Below are positions 1-11,404 of a DNA stretch of 64,000 nt, piece by piece; within the stretch, counting starts at the first letter, position 1; each line of letters begins with the position of its first letter. The stretch lies in the NCBI GenBank assembly GCA_964023205.1, contig OZ026838.1:28795843-28859842 (forward strand), given 5' to 3'. This DNA is from Lutraria lutraria (Eukaryota; Mollusca; Bivalvia; Venerida; Mactridae). Below the pieces are notes generated by a model. The model was not told the DNA's origin. It searched no databases and worked only from the letters and a program-made list of their open reading frames with translations. The translations under genes and the position numbers were made by a program.

Positions 1-640
1 AGTTTTAAACTATTTTAATGGTATGTACTGCTTTAAAACATCATTATTATCCACATGTTGCAGTCATGTTGACGTTTAAATTGAATCTACTTTAAATATT
101 CGTGTATGTTATACTTATATTATCATTATGCATATTCGAAACCATTATAATGTAACTTTCCATGTAGAGAACTTTTCAGACTGTTTTGTGATACGAAATT
201 TTTCTAAACGATTAAAGGTGTCTTTATAGTAAATGTATATTGAAAATACACGCAAGACAAACATTTAGCTACTCGTTGTAGATAAGGCTGTAAAAATCAT
301 AATAGTTTTATGCTATAGGTATAGCTTTGACTGAGAAAAAAGGGTAGATTGGTCGAAAGGCTTTGTTTTTGAAAATTTCATTGAGAATGTGATACGAATT
401 ACCCCAGATATTTACGAACTTTTTTTTCATTAGAAACTTCAGACTGGTCGTCGACAAGAATTGGGGTCGGTTATCAAAACTTCCTCTTCACTCTTGCGTT
501 TATTTAGTGCCGAAATTTGCATTAACAAACCATTACAAGATCCATGAATACGAACATATACATAATAATATGCGTAGGTAGAATTAAGTCTCTAAAAATT
601 CAATTAGGTCGCGAAAAGAAATGTTTAGTCTATTGAAAAA
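1..640. other. non-coding stretch, nothing recognised
   Basis: AT-rich sequence without a long frame, tRNA-like box or terminal inverted repeat that I could recognise. It may be intron or upstream flank of the gene whose last exon starts at 1,381. Confidence 0.4.
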
Positions 641-960
641 TACTTATTTCGGTATTCAACATTTATGAATAAATACAGAATGTATATACAAATTCAGAAA
701 AAAGTAATGAGTTTACGATTACTTAAAGGGCAACGCAATGTTGACTTTTCAAGCACTTAGTCCTGTAGAACTATTAAAGTTATGATGATTCCTGCATTTT
801 TTCTAAAAATCCACCATTTAACAAAACTATTGGTGATTTATATTGTCATTTAGTGATTGAGCGAATCTCCTTGGGCGCCGCCATTTTGAAAGAATAGTCA
901 CGTGTCGTGACGTCGTATTTACATGTAATATACAAGTGAATATCCAAGACGGTTTTAACT
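641..960 (+). repeat. decayed copy of the 2.3-2.5 kb inverted-repeat transposon family (internal part)
   Basis: The stretch around 780-930 matches the reverse complement of about 61,915-62,040, which lies inside the transposon at 60,866-63,410. Shared landmarks are a run ending in CATTTTGAAAGA(A/G)TAGTCACGTG followed by a TGACGTCGTA motif. No terminal inverted repeat is visible here, so this is an internal fragment. It carries GCCGCCATTTTG, CACGTG and TGACGTC within about 50 bp. Confidence 0.55.
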
Positions 961-1380
961 CGCATTCTCTTTTATTAAATAGGTTTATGTTATACACCCG
1001 TGTTTGGATGAATTCAGTCCCCGAATGAAGAGAATCTCGCTAACCTATTTCTGCCAAGTAAATATAGAACATATAACACTATAATATAACACCACGTCAA
1101 AGGATGAATGATTAAGGCATGTGTTATGTTTCTGCATGATTGGGCAACTGTGGCCGGCTAATATGTATCGATTATTATTTAATCTTAAATAAATGAAGGC
1201 ATTCACGTGATTTTTTCCCGCAGTAACTTAAAACATGTCATGATTTATAATTCATTTTCTTCAGATGCCATATTTAAGAATCAAATATATATATTTTATC
1301 CACCCATGTATGTATATTTATCTATGGTGGTAAGAAATAACACTGGATCATAAAGTGAATAAAACTCTTTTCTATTCCAG

Positions 1381-2186
1381 GTGCATTTCTTAGACTTAGA
1401 TCAAGGACATCTAAAGACCATACGACACACAAAACGATCGAATCACTAGCACAAAATAATATCAAAGCATTCTTGAATTTGACCAAGGTTGTCTCATTTC
1501 GCGTTATCAACAGTCCAAATGGTATTGGCGACTTTCCTAGGGTGGATTACATACCAGGGAATGTGTTTGCAATTGATGAGGTGGTTGTCGGAAATCCTAA
1601 ATCCGGGAAAAATCAAAGCAACAAAAAGTACATAAAATGTCGAGATGACAAAGATAATGTTATTATTATGCCAGTAACCCAGACAGGCGAGTTCGTTGAA
1701 ATTTTGTCTAATGATTTGAACGGAAATGGACGAATGTCGGTTAAAAGCGAAGATTTGATTGAAAAACAGAAATTTCCAATCATCGTGCGCTTTATTCGAG
1801 GTCGTACTAGACCAAGGCTTACTTCATTCACTGGATTACTTACTCTTCTTGATTCTTACGAAGAAACCACTATTTTAGGATGTGTACTAGACAAAAGTGG
1901 CTACACATTGATCGAACTGCCCATGAGTTCACCTCTCACCTTTCATCTCGCTTTGAACTTTTCTGAGTTACAAACGCATCCAGTGGTTAAGAACGGCCTT
2001 CGACTCTGCGATACCACCGGTCATAATTTTGCCCGCGATTTGAAATTTAAATTCAAATTTGCCCAACGGTTTTTGCAGATGGGAAATAAGCAGGTTCCTC
2101 TGGACGATGGTGATGATCCTGGTGAATCGCCAAGTGCAAGAAATACGGCAAAATTTGGGGTCACTACGACATATCTTTACATATAA
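1381..2186 (+). CDS. terminal exon of a probable CABIT-domain protein (THEMIS/GAREM-like)
   Basis: The exon is preceded by a good 3' splice site (pyrimidine-rich tract ending TTCCAG at 1,375-1,380) and stays open to a TAA at 2,184-2,186, giving about 267 residues with two leading bases of a split codon. After a basic stretch the protein has an all-beta-looking pattern: KYIKCRDDKDNVIIMPVTQ then TGEF, and KFPIIVRFIRG followed by a second LELP-like strand (TLIELPMSSPLTFHLALN). The pairing of an (I/L)P-x-G-x-F motif with FP-x-x-VRF is what I associate with CABIT modules of THEMIS and GAREM adaptor proteins, which act in receptor-tyrosine-kinase or lymphocyte signalling in vertebrates. The domain call is from memory of the fold pattern, not a search. 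The tail is acidic (DDGDDPGESPSARN). The upstream exons are not identifiable here; a start inside this exon is unlikely because the frame is open back to the splice site. Confidence 0.5.
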
Positions 2187-2956
2187 ACAAAAGTTTATCA
2201 AAGAGTCTGTGTACTTCAAACAAACGTCTTTTACCGTCTAAAAACTGTGACCGTTGCATGTTGTTTTCGTATATAACCATAGTGTTCGATTGGATGTATA
2301 TGGAGATGTTGTGGAAGATATTATTGATGTTAATCATGATTGTGTATCTTGTACTGACTTATTCAGTTTCAGTATGCAATACTTACGCAATATGACGCAA
2401 AGAACTTTTTCAGTGTATACTATGTGATAACTGTTTTTATTTTATATTGTATGGTTTGAATGCATTTGGAACACCTCGGTCATCTACGTCTGTTGAAAGA
2501 TGGGGATACGGAATCGGACTAGGAGTGTCCAATGAGTGTGTATGTTGCCCAATCAAATAAGACACGATCGAAGGAATACCATACTTATATTAATGTATAC
2601 ACTGGTTGTGTGTTAAGCGTTTCGGACAACTGCGTCATCTTCTTGTTCTATTTTCTACGAAGTCTTTTTTTGTTTTCAACGTTGTTATGTTTGATGGTGA
2701 TATGAATGATGTTTTATGTTGAAGAAAGTTAAATGGATTTCGCCATGCATACGCATAAAAATATACAATTATACATGAGATCTTAGATAACGTTTTCGAA
2801 ACGAAATTGTATCTTGGAAACCAACATTCGTTTAGAAAGTTGTACATCTCCGACACACCAACAAAGTAGATCGCATTTTCATGGTCTAAAATCTAATATT
2901 TAGACATTACAATTCATTTTAACGTATTCGTATACAAAAAGCTATAGAACAATAAA
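2187..2956 (+). other. probable 3' UTR of the CABIT-like gene with poly(A) signal
   Basis: No conserved frame follows the TAA. The first canonical AATAAA downstream is at 2,951-2,956, about 765 bp after the stop, which fits a 3' UTR of ordinary length. Assignment to the upstream gene is by position only. Confidence 0.4.
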
Positions 2957-3554
2957 CTGAAAATGAAAAAGATTGGTTTTCTATTTATCATTATTTTTAA
3001 AAACACAAGCAAACTTTAGTTATGTATGTATATGCTCACCCTCTCTTGAGCAACAACCTCCCTTCAACAACAGCATGTTTTTTTCACTGCACGATTTAAT
3101 TATTAATTTAACCTCTCTAGAGCAACAACCTCTCAGCAACAACTTAATTATGCTTCTCACAAAGGCTGTTGCTTTGTAGAGGTTGTACGTTACATCGTAC
3201 AACGTTGATATTTTACTTACACTCGTATAACTGTTGTTATAATTCAGAGATTCTATGTGGTTATATTGTAGCATGTTATAGCCCTTTGATGAGGACTTTC
3301 ATGATTTACATTAATCGTTGTACAATTGTGTAGATATCTGAATATATTAATGTGTTGTATTCGATGTTTATATTCTAGTTATCTTTTACGACATATATTT
3401 TAGCACATATAATGATGAACTGTTGCGTTGCATATTTACGAAATGATCTTGCAAACATACTGTCGTGTGTTTTATATAAATGTTATTCTACTTTTTCTCA
3501 TTGTTTTCTCTTTCAACTGTCGGAGTCAACAGTTATTGGCAACTTCCTGCCTGA
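2957..3554. other. non-coding; short direct repeats
   Basis: GAGCAACAACCTC recurs at about 3,049 and 3,119, with a further CAGCAACAAC at about 3,136. A small perfect hairpin GTTGTACG / CGTACAAC lies at about 3,181-3,203. No gene is seen. Confidence 0.4.
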
Positions 3555-3695
3555 ACGGTGGCTGATAACACCATCCGTATCTGTACCCGGACAGAACCAC
3601 TGGTCTTTATAAGCGAACTATTAGCACTCGAACTCATAGCGGTTAGGGACTTGAGATTACTAGTTAGAGATCATAAACACTCAACCAAGGAGGCC
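3555..3695 (-). repeat. tRNA-derived SINE, family B (diverged copy)
   Basis: Read on the minus strand, a tRNA-like head begins near 3,692 (A-box-like GGTTGAGTG) with a B-box-like GAGTTCGAGTG near 3,630. The order and spacing match the better copies at 26,827-27,038 and 53,398-53,611. The body (to about 3,555) includes the family segment around TGTACCCGGACAGAACCACT. It is an RNA polymerase III-type retroposon, non-autonomous. Confidence 0.5.
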
Positions 3696-5139
3696 CTACC
3701 TTTATTTTACGACACTACTTTTATCGACTACGTAACTTTTATTCTAGTACACGTACGCATACGATAAGTGCGTTTTTGGTTGCCTTTTGAGGCCTCAATA
3801 AACATTATACACTATCACTGTAACGTTCTAGCTCCCTATGCATGTACGAGGATGGTATTTACAGATACAATGTGATATGCACACGCTTGTTTTCATAAGA
3901 TATAATCTTGATGTAGTTATGAGCCTCTGTTTGCTAAGCGTGCATGGGATAATAGTGAATGACAACAAAATAATTATTTTTCTTATGGGAAGCATGTGAG
4001 GAAACAGTCCACTTGCTTACAGAAGGTCGGCAGTTTTATCCGTTAAAGCTGAAAATGATACCCGATGATCCTTAGCTGTTTGTATGACCTTTAGCCCCAG
4101 TGAAAGAAATGTGGATCAAACCACGTGACTAAGCCTCGATTTAGACATTTTCAGGATTCATAAAGGTATTTCTTAAGCTTTGTGACTCAGAGAACCAGCG
4201 TATAACTTGTCTTAAACTGGATTCGGTAACTTCCGAGCGATTTTATGAGATTACTGTCTTATGATTCTTTCGATTGTCGGACACGGAACAGTCGCAATTA
4301 ATGGGTACGAATGTTGTTTTTTTCTTAAACCAAACCCATTTAAGGGTTTGATTGAATATCTGTGTACTATAATCGTCATTCTGATTTGCTGAATAGTGTT
4401 TATGGATGATCTAATAAACCACAAAAAAATGTGACAAGGTTATCATACTCTAAAACTATCTATTAGTCAAAATCTCGCAACTCCGAATTTTTAACAAACA
4501 ACGTTTTGATAGCGTATCCGTCTAGGGTCGTCATAAATATCAAATAAATGTATCAACAAATGAAACAAAGAAACTGTATAAATACAATATGTATGCTACT
4601 GATTTATTACTGAACAGTTAATTCTCACGTACCGACCGCCACATTATAAAAACCACGTCATTCTTACATTTTTCCTGATCGATTTTCAAATATTTCTCAA
4701 ATACAGTAAAATACGATTATTCGAATTCCTTGGGTCCGATTAAATTATTCGGATAAACCATAGTTACGAATAATCAATTTCAGAATGATCTGGGACACTC
4801 TATTTCATGAATGATGTACTGGTAAGAAAACGATATTGCGTACCGTCCGTCCATTACAAGGGAGTTAACTCTTTAACACCTGATTAAACTTGTTCCCGTT
4901 CCACGTTGCTGTTCACCAACGGCTTTGTACAGATACGTCATTGGGAACCAGTATAACACCTGATGTTAGTTGAGTGAAAATGATACATGTAAGATTTTAA
5001 ACCACCATAAATTGAGTTAGATTTATTTGGTAACAAAGATGGGCTGTTATTATATTGGAAGAAAATAAACGTTTACTGAGGTTAGAACCCAGGAATCGCT
5101 ACATATAACTACAGAAAGTAGAAACATATTGTATACATA
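3696..5139. other. long stretch without recognised features
   Basis: No frame of note, no tRNA-like boxes and no obvious terminal repeats. A short region near 4,700-4,785 has repeated (T)TCG(A/G)AT / ATTCGGAT words that could be a decayed element end. Confidence 0.35.
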
Positions 5140-7520
5140 ACATATATAATCGATAAGTGGTGACAACAACTAAATATCTACCCGGCACGAGAAGACGTAA
5201 ATGAAAAATAAAAAAAAACAGAATTAATTAAATCGGAATACCTCTGCCTCTTAGAAATGATGTTTTTATGCGTGGTTTTATCATACATGTTTCGCCTTGC
5301 GGCTCTTCAGTGCATCGACAAAATGATAGAGTTGTTATTTATTATGACGTCATGATATCTTTTAGACTTCATTTGAAGAGTTCTTTGGGAAGGGTAATTC
5401 TGACGTTAAGTAGCCTTTAATTCGGGCTTAAATAGTTTGATAAAATGTTATTCTTTGACTTACCTAGCTGACACATTTTTAGGATTTTAGAACCTAAATG
5501 TTCCAAGTTCCCATTTTATAATTTTTTTCTAATAATATATATAATCGAAAAGAGTGGTGACGACGATTAAATGACGCCCAAAATGCATATGTCCAAAACA
5601 ACAATTTCCCATGTGTGTTTCCAGCGTGTAGTAAAATGGGACATCCTGGTCTTTTTTGCTGATGCACGTTTATGGGTGTTCGTTACTACCAGGGTCTGAT
5701 AAAATGTTTGCATCTTACCAATCGAACCCTACTGTACTGAACGCAATCCGATATTGTTAAAACGAAAGAATGAAATTTTCAGAGAAATCGTTTTGACACA
5801 CCTACTCGGGCTTATTTAGTTCCTACCTAGCATGTGGCGTAGGGGGTGTTTGACACAAGAATGCCCCTAAATCAGACCGACAATACCTCTCTGCACTTGG
5901 TAATTTACCTTCAGTTTGTTAAGTTCGTAAATATACTAAAATTTAATGGAATTTCATTACGGCGCCTGGTTGCCCTTATTTCATAAGGAATTGTTCTGCG
6001 ATTAGTCGTTTCCAATATTCTGATAGCATCTATCATAAATATATACTATGTATATATGCAATTTCCTAGTGCAAGCAGGCCAATACACATGTACTCAAAT
6101 TCCAGCATACTTCTCAAATAGTTGCATGTATACTGATTCACCACGTGTCCGTCTTACATATGTATGTAACCGTACACACTATGTCTCTATATAATTGACA
6201 TCGAAATCAATTGTTCTGTTACAACTACTTATGAAGATAGACACGTCCCTCTACGACACTCGCCGCTTGTCGACTTTTTAATAAGATGTTCTCGTATCAT
6301 GAGTACATTGCCAACGACAATTACCCAACACATAATAATGGCACCACACGGTAGTCTTGGAATTGGTGCAAAGCGCAACATATCATACTAAAGCCATACG
6401 ACTTGTCTCATTCAAGTAGCCCGCACGTGAAATTCGAATAACAATCGCTATTATTGCAGACATCTACAACAGAAAAGCGAGCTTCGAGAAGAAATATATA
6501 CGCAGTCGTTCAGCTAGACACGACAGTACGAGTAGTAACTTATAACTAAATATCTATGCAAAAACGAACAACATGCGTTGTTTCTATGTTGGTGTTTCTT
6601 CTAACTAAACGTTACACACGTCAGGTGATTGTGCAAAGTTTTATAGCCTGTATATAACGCTATCGAATAGAACATAAAATAAATAAAAAATAAAAAAAGT
6701 TTCCGTACCGGCCTTGAGCCCGCAAAATGTTTGTCTCGAAAGATTCCAATGCCAGACGCTTAACCGACTGCGCCAGCGCGGTACACTACCTGATTAAAAT
6801 CGGAGCTTATGTACATGTAAATAGAAATGTGTGCACAAGTTCGGTTGAGCATTTTTATCTTACTGTAAAGTTGACAAATATTGCGTTAACAGACATTACT
6901 ATCAGAGCCATACATAAATAAATATATATATATATATACAAATGTTTATGTGCAAATAAACGATTTCCCATGCTGTCCGTATTTGCGTTACCAGTGTGTA
7001 GTACTGCGGGACATCCTGGTACGTGCTGTTGTATTACTCCCCTATGCGTGGTCGTTACTATCAGGGTGGGGTAACAATGTTTGCTTCTTACCTATAGAAC
7101 CCTACTGTACTGAATGCCATCCGAGAAGAATATATTATATGTAGTCGAAAAGTGGTGACGACAATCAAATGTCTTGTTGACAAATACCATTAAGTGAACA
7201 TTCAGACATATGTTGCAAAAACCAACCTAAATTTTCCTTGTTCCCATTCTATAAATGTTTTTCTAAAACTTGTCAGCCAGGTTTATCAAAGAAAAACATT
7301 TTATTAAACTATTTTAGCCCGAAGTAAACTTAACGTCAGAATTACGCCTCAAAGAACTCTTCTGAAAGTGGAGTCTAAAAAATATCATGACGTCGTAAGC
7401 AGTTACAACGCTATTATTAGTTTTTTTCAACGCACTGAAGAGCCGCAAGAGTATGCATAATTAAAGGATTAAATCACAAATCAGAGGCGTTCCGATTTAA
7501 TTTCTTTTTATTCAAATAAG
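5140..7520. repeat. composite of inverted and direct repeats (nested or rearranged DNA element)
   Basis: The segment about 5,200-5,465 reappears as its reverse complement at about 7,275-7,510 (shared words CGGCTCTTCAGTG, GACGTCATGATAT, AGAGTTCTTTG, TTCTGACGTTAAG). Separately, about 5,586-5,760 recurs in direct orientation at about 6,955-7,130 (shared words GGGACATCCTGGT, CGTTACTA, GAACCCTACTGTACTGAA). A third word, TAATCGATAAGTGGTGACAA and variants, occurs at about 5,150, 5,540 and 7,140. The mixture indicates a long-inverted-repeat element with internal duplications, or two nested copies. No transposase frame is visible. Confidence 0.55.
6705..6784 (-). tRNA. tRNA-like sequence (pseudo-tRNA or SINE head) with pol III terminator
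   Basis: On the minus strand the 80-nt segment begins GTACCGC and ends CGGTAC, which pair over six bases as an acceptor stem. A box A match (TGGCGCAGTCGG) and a box B-like GGGCTCAAGGCC are correctly ordered; GGCG / GCGTC can pair as a D stem. A run of seven T follows within about 6 bases of the 3' end, as expected for RNA polymerase III termination. I cannot fold a clean five-base-pair anticodon stem, so a functional tRNA is doubtful. Length suits a long-variable-arm (Leu/Ser class) tRNA ancestor. Confidence 0.45.
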
Positions 7521-8756
7521 TGTTCATTTTTATAAGTAAACTTTGATAGATGAAATTGAAATTTGTTAAAAAATAATCGCACCTAGAACCTGAATAATTT
7601 CACTTATGTGGAAGCACTTTGTGCAGTGGTACCCAAACGATAGCATTTAAATATATATGTATTGCATTTCATTTACAAAACTGACTTTATACAACTTATC
7701 TATTATTATACACATACGTTCATATGCAACAGGTTTTATATGAGCATGTGGCGGAAGATCTGAATCTTGAAATCAGACTCCGAGAGCTCAAATCTCTTGT
7801 CTTGTCTTTTTATGTTTAATTATGATCAGACAATTATTACTAGTATATCATTGATACATTAGACAGACAGTACAAATGATCTGACTTGTAATCAAACTTT
7901 ATTCATATCTATATTTTCAACCACTTGTGAATGGAATTGAGCTCAGAGGCTGTTCTCGAATATAATTATATGAGTAATGAACGTAACGGGGAAAGGGAGA
8001 TAACATAAACAAGTACTAAATGAATATCGCTGTAAATGTTATCTAGCAAGCAAACAGTTACTTCCCTTTATTTCTTAAGTGTATAATACTCTAACAATAT
8101 AAATTAAGCCAGATTGTCCACTAGCACGGCCTTAACACGCGCAATGTATTCCAGAACAGTTATTATGAGGCTGCTCAAAACAAAATTGACATTTTGTAGC
8201 AAGTGCGGTTGTGGGTGGGTGCGCATAATCCGCGTTAAAATACAAAGGTGCATTTTCCGTCCAGACAAATCTAAAATAGCTACTCTCCTTAATTCCTTCT
8301 ACTCTACAAATGAATAGATTGCAAATGAACATAAGAATATGTTTTATGTCATATATAATGTCTAAGCTTTCATATGAAAATTTTCAATAACAACAGTACA
8401 TATAGTAGCAATGAATTATTTTGTCACTCTTTACCGAGAGACTTATCGGTTTGTTTGTACAATTCACATATGGTATCGAACGTGTACATGTAAGTTACCA
8501 CCAGAATGCTGTGATTGAGTGATCGTTTATAATTATATCGGAAATGATCGTAAACTTGATATTCGTCTGAAGTGTTTACAGTAAATGATATGAACGTGTT
8601 ATCAACTATTTGCTCAACACTACACGTGTCGATAAAAAACTATCGATCTACAATATCAACTGTGCCATAATTTATAGTTTTATCAGATTAAATGCAACTC
8701 GTGAAAATCCAGTATGTACACAGTCACTTCTAACTATGGCCATCTCATATATTTAT

Positions 8757-9066
8757 TCAGTTGTTGTTTAACTGCACAATTCACAGCTATAGTCAATTCA
8801 GAGCCGCCTAGAGAAGGTGTGTAGATAAAATACATGAAAAACGAGCATCTATACCTATTCTTTCGGAATAGTTTTTTCCGTTTTTTTATCGTGCCCGATG
8901 TAAAGCACCGATACACGTCTTGTCCCTTTTCCTTGGTATTCTAGACACAGTTGGATCGATAGTTTGGACACTGAAAAAGCGTCCCTGAGAAATTCGAAAG
9001 GGAGAGCCGCGAATCGAACTTACGACCCGTTGTTTAGTAGTCCAGCGTGTAACCACTCGACCACCG
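8757..9066 (-). repeat. tRNA-derived SINE, family A (copy in A1)
   Basis: Minus-strand head at 9,066 reads GGTGGTCGAGTGGTTACACG (A box), then AAGTTCGATTCGCGG (B box), then a family body with TCTCAGGGAC and a distal conserved GGCTCTGAATTGACTATAGC segment. Equivalent copies are in A2, A3 and A4, so the insertion predates the duplications. Confidence 0.75.
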
Positions 9067-9204
9067 ATGATATTTTATAAGTATGCATGTTTTAACAGTA
9101 AATGATATTGTGTTATCACGCTGTAGGGAGTTGTGTTTTTTAGTCACGAGTCGTAATTCACATGTATTGTAATATGCGTTGTATTGTTTGGGATGAATAA
9201 AATA

Positions 9205-9210
9205 TTTATT
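9205..9210 (-). promoter_or_regulatory. poly(A) signal of glycosyltransferase copy 1
   Basis: AATAAA on the minus strand, about 260 bp after the stop codon. The same signal in the same context is kept downstream of copy 2 (57,093-57,098) and of the truncated copy near 29,371. Confidence 0.5.
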
Positions 9211-9467
9211 GGAAGTATCAATTGCTTTGTGTTACGTTATCATTCTTTTAAGGGCAGGTTTCATTATGAACACATGGACGAATGAAACTATCACACTCGT
9301 TCGAACACAACATTTTAATGAATGCTTATCATATAACTAATTCAGTATCATATAATATTACCTGAATACATCCATTTTGAACACAGAATAGAGAATGTCA
9401 GAAAGAGAGAACGGAATTATTGAATTAGTCTATCCAGTAATAACAAAACGTGGGAGTTGAAGCTCGT

Positions 9468-11323
9468 TTACAAACAGAGTTCCTTGTTACCATAGTAAAT
9501 ATGTCTAGCAATGGACCCAAAGGTCGTATTCATGGAGCGTATTGTAGTTTCATTAACAGGCTCTTTATATATTCGAATATATGCATGTATCCCGTATATG
9601 TATGACCAGTCGTATGTAGCATGGGAATTCCAGTACATTCTACCACCAATCATATCGATAGGCCTAGATAATGTAGCATACTCTATATGAATCGTGTCTA
9701 TATTTGATGAATTCTTTACCAATTTATTAGGATAAACCATTGCATTGTAAGTGTACTTTTCTGGAAAATAGTGGTATCTGTAACCATCCAGCCACTGTTG
9801 AACAAAACTTCCATTTTTCTCTGACATAACAAACGCTGAGCCCAATAAACCCGAGCTTTGGTTCGACATTACGCATGGATATTGTCTGAGCACATCTATG
9901 GGTTTAACTATGAAGGTATCTGTATCCAAATAGATACCTCCATATTGAATCAATGCCTCAATTCGCATGATATCACTGGAATGCTCTTTATGTTTTATAT
10001 GTTGACCGAATATTACCTTTGGCTGTTCACGATTGAGAATAATAACATCAGGCCAGAAAAAGGTGAATGCATCCCAGTATTTTCCATACGGTGCTTGTCC
10101 ATGGAATACAATGATACATGGATTGATAAACCTTATTACGCTGAGTAAACTGAGAAAAGGTGCAAAGGAGAGTTCTCCACGCGAATACCACACATAATGA
10201 ACAACATTTGGTACCCGTTGTCCGCCCCGACAACAATTTTGTATGTACCTATCTAAGCAGGTATCCCCGAAATCCATGCTATCAATATTACTAGAATTAC
10301 TTGTGACAGAGTACCAGGTCTGAACTGTCTTGTCAGTACATCGAATCGACAATTTTCGCCTTGGGTTTCGGTGAAACATTTTTCCGATGATTTTTTCAGC
10401 GCACGTAGACTTATGTTGAAATGTCCAATCAGTCATGTCAGAAGTCACTGCTCCAAAGAAGCTTGTCACCTCTTTGTTGGAATTTTTACCACACTTGACT
10501 TTTATTAATCCGTTTAGGAATAAACGACGACGTTTATCGTCGTTCGATATTTTAGTGGATTTCTGTGGTTTCCGTGTCGAATGTTCAACCATGCTTATAA
10601 ACGCATCTGATGAAAACTCGTTAGTAAGATGTTTGTCTGAAATATAGCAGGTATCTTTTGTTAAACACGTCTACTTTGTGTATGTAGCATTAATGCGCAC
10701 CATAGAGCACGAATAGGTATGGTCTGAATTATTTTTTCTTTCGTTTTTCGTGATTTGAAATCAGGATAAAATAGTAACGGATACTGAAATCTAATACTAG
10801 TAGGTGTTTGCTGCATATGTGTTATACGGTTAAGCAACGCAAGTAATTGTTAAGTAATGTTTAAATGTCATCAGTATCCAATTGTATAAACATTGATTAA
10901 AGTTTAGGTTAAATAATATGTTATATAAACCAAAATATAACAAGAAATAAGATGACTGCCTTGGTTGTAACAAACACTAGCTGACATCAACAATTCAGAC
11001 GAGTGAGCAGCCAAACTGAGGATCTAGACGATATCAGACACCTGAGTTATTAGAAATGATATCGGGAAAAATTTAACATATTGTTCATGAATACAATCAC
11101 TTTAACAAATTTCAACGCAAAATTTAACTTAACCTCAAAAGGCACACAGCTGTTACAATAACCAATGCTTATACAATTTGGTGGCAATTCACATACCTTC
11201 TTTCAAACCAAAATAAATCGTTTTTGTAGTCCAAAATTCCAACTTAAATGACACCATAAACCCCAGTGCAGCTAGCACCCAAACCACCAATAATATATAC
11301 CTCCGTTGAAAAGTTGTCAACAT
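9468..11323 (-). CDS. type II membrane glycosyltransferase, DXD/GT32-like, copy 1 (two exons)
   Basis: Exon 1 is 11,323-11,197 (ATG to donor GAAG|GTATGT), exon 2 is 10,636-9,468 (acceptor TATATTTCAG); the 560-bp intron is phase 1 and the join encodes 431 residues ending TAA. Exon 1 encodes a short cytosolic tail with QRR, then a hydrophobic signal anchor (about residues 9-27), typical of Golgi type II enzymes. The luminal catalytic region (about 184-350) opens with PNVVHYVWYSRGE, has HGQAPYGKYWDAF, then SSDIMRIEALIQYGGIYLDT with the DTD metal/nucleotide-sugar motif at residues 280-282. This pattern is that of the Gly_transf_sug / alpha-1,4-galactosyltransferase-Och1 group (GT32). NETT and NTTF near the C terminus are N-glycosylation sequons. 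Sugar donor and acceptor cannot be told from sequence. All key motifs are intact. The paralogue at 59,189 has identical exon lengths. Confidence 0.82.
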
Positions 11324-11400
11324 TGTGTCTCCTGTCTGTAAACAGAAAAAAAATTTAATCTAAATGGAGAATATAAATATTATATTTGACCATCTATGAA
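11324..11400 (-). promoter_or_regulatory. 5' leader of GT copy 1 with candidate upstream 3' splice site
   Basis: Just before the ATG the minus strand has a T-rich tract ending CTGTTTACAG, so a transcript exon may start at 11,335, twelve bases upstream of the start codon. The same arrangement, shifted slightly (ACAG ending at 59,197), precedes copy 2. If used, there is a non-coding upstream exon and the adjacent minisatellite lies in an intron; otherwise this is simply the promoter-proximal leader. Confidence 0.4.
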
Positions 11401-11404
11401 ATCA

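Larger units (their letters stand above)
7640..9467. repeat. duplication module A1 (3' flank of glycosyltransferase copy 1)
   Basis: Sequence from about 7,640 aligns by eye with A2 (27,710 onward), A3 (44,336 onward) and A4 (55,540 onward); landmark words include the GTGGGTGGGTGCGCAT core at about 8,211. A1 and A3 share a stretch (about 8,330-8,640; 45,400-45,660) that A2 and A4 lack. The module is non-coding and contains a SINE and the GT poly(A) signal. Confidence 0.7.

Noticed and set aside
9000..9066. Possible functional tRNA gene on the minus strand
   Set aside because: Boxes A and B are present, but the segment is the head of a SINE found at equivalent positions in all A modules, and it lacks a complete cloverleaf.
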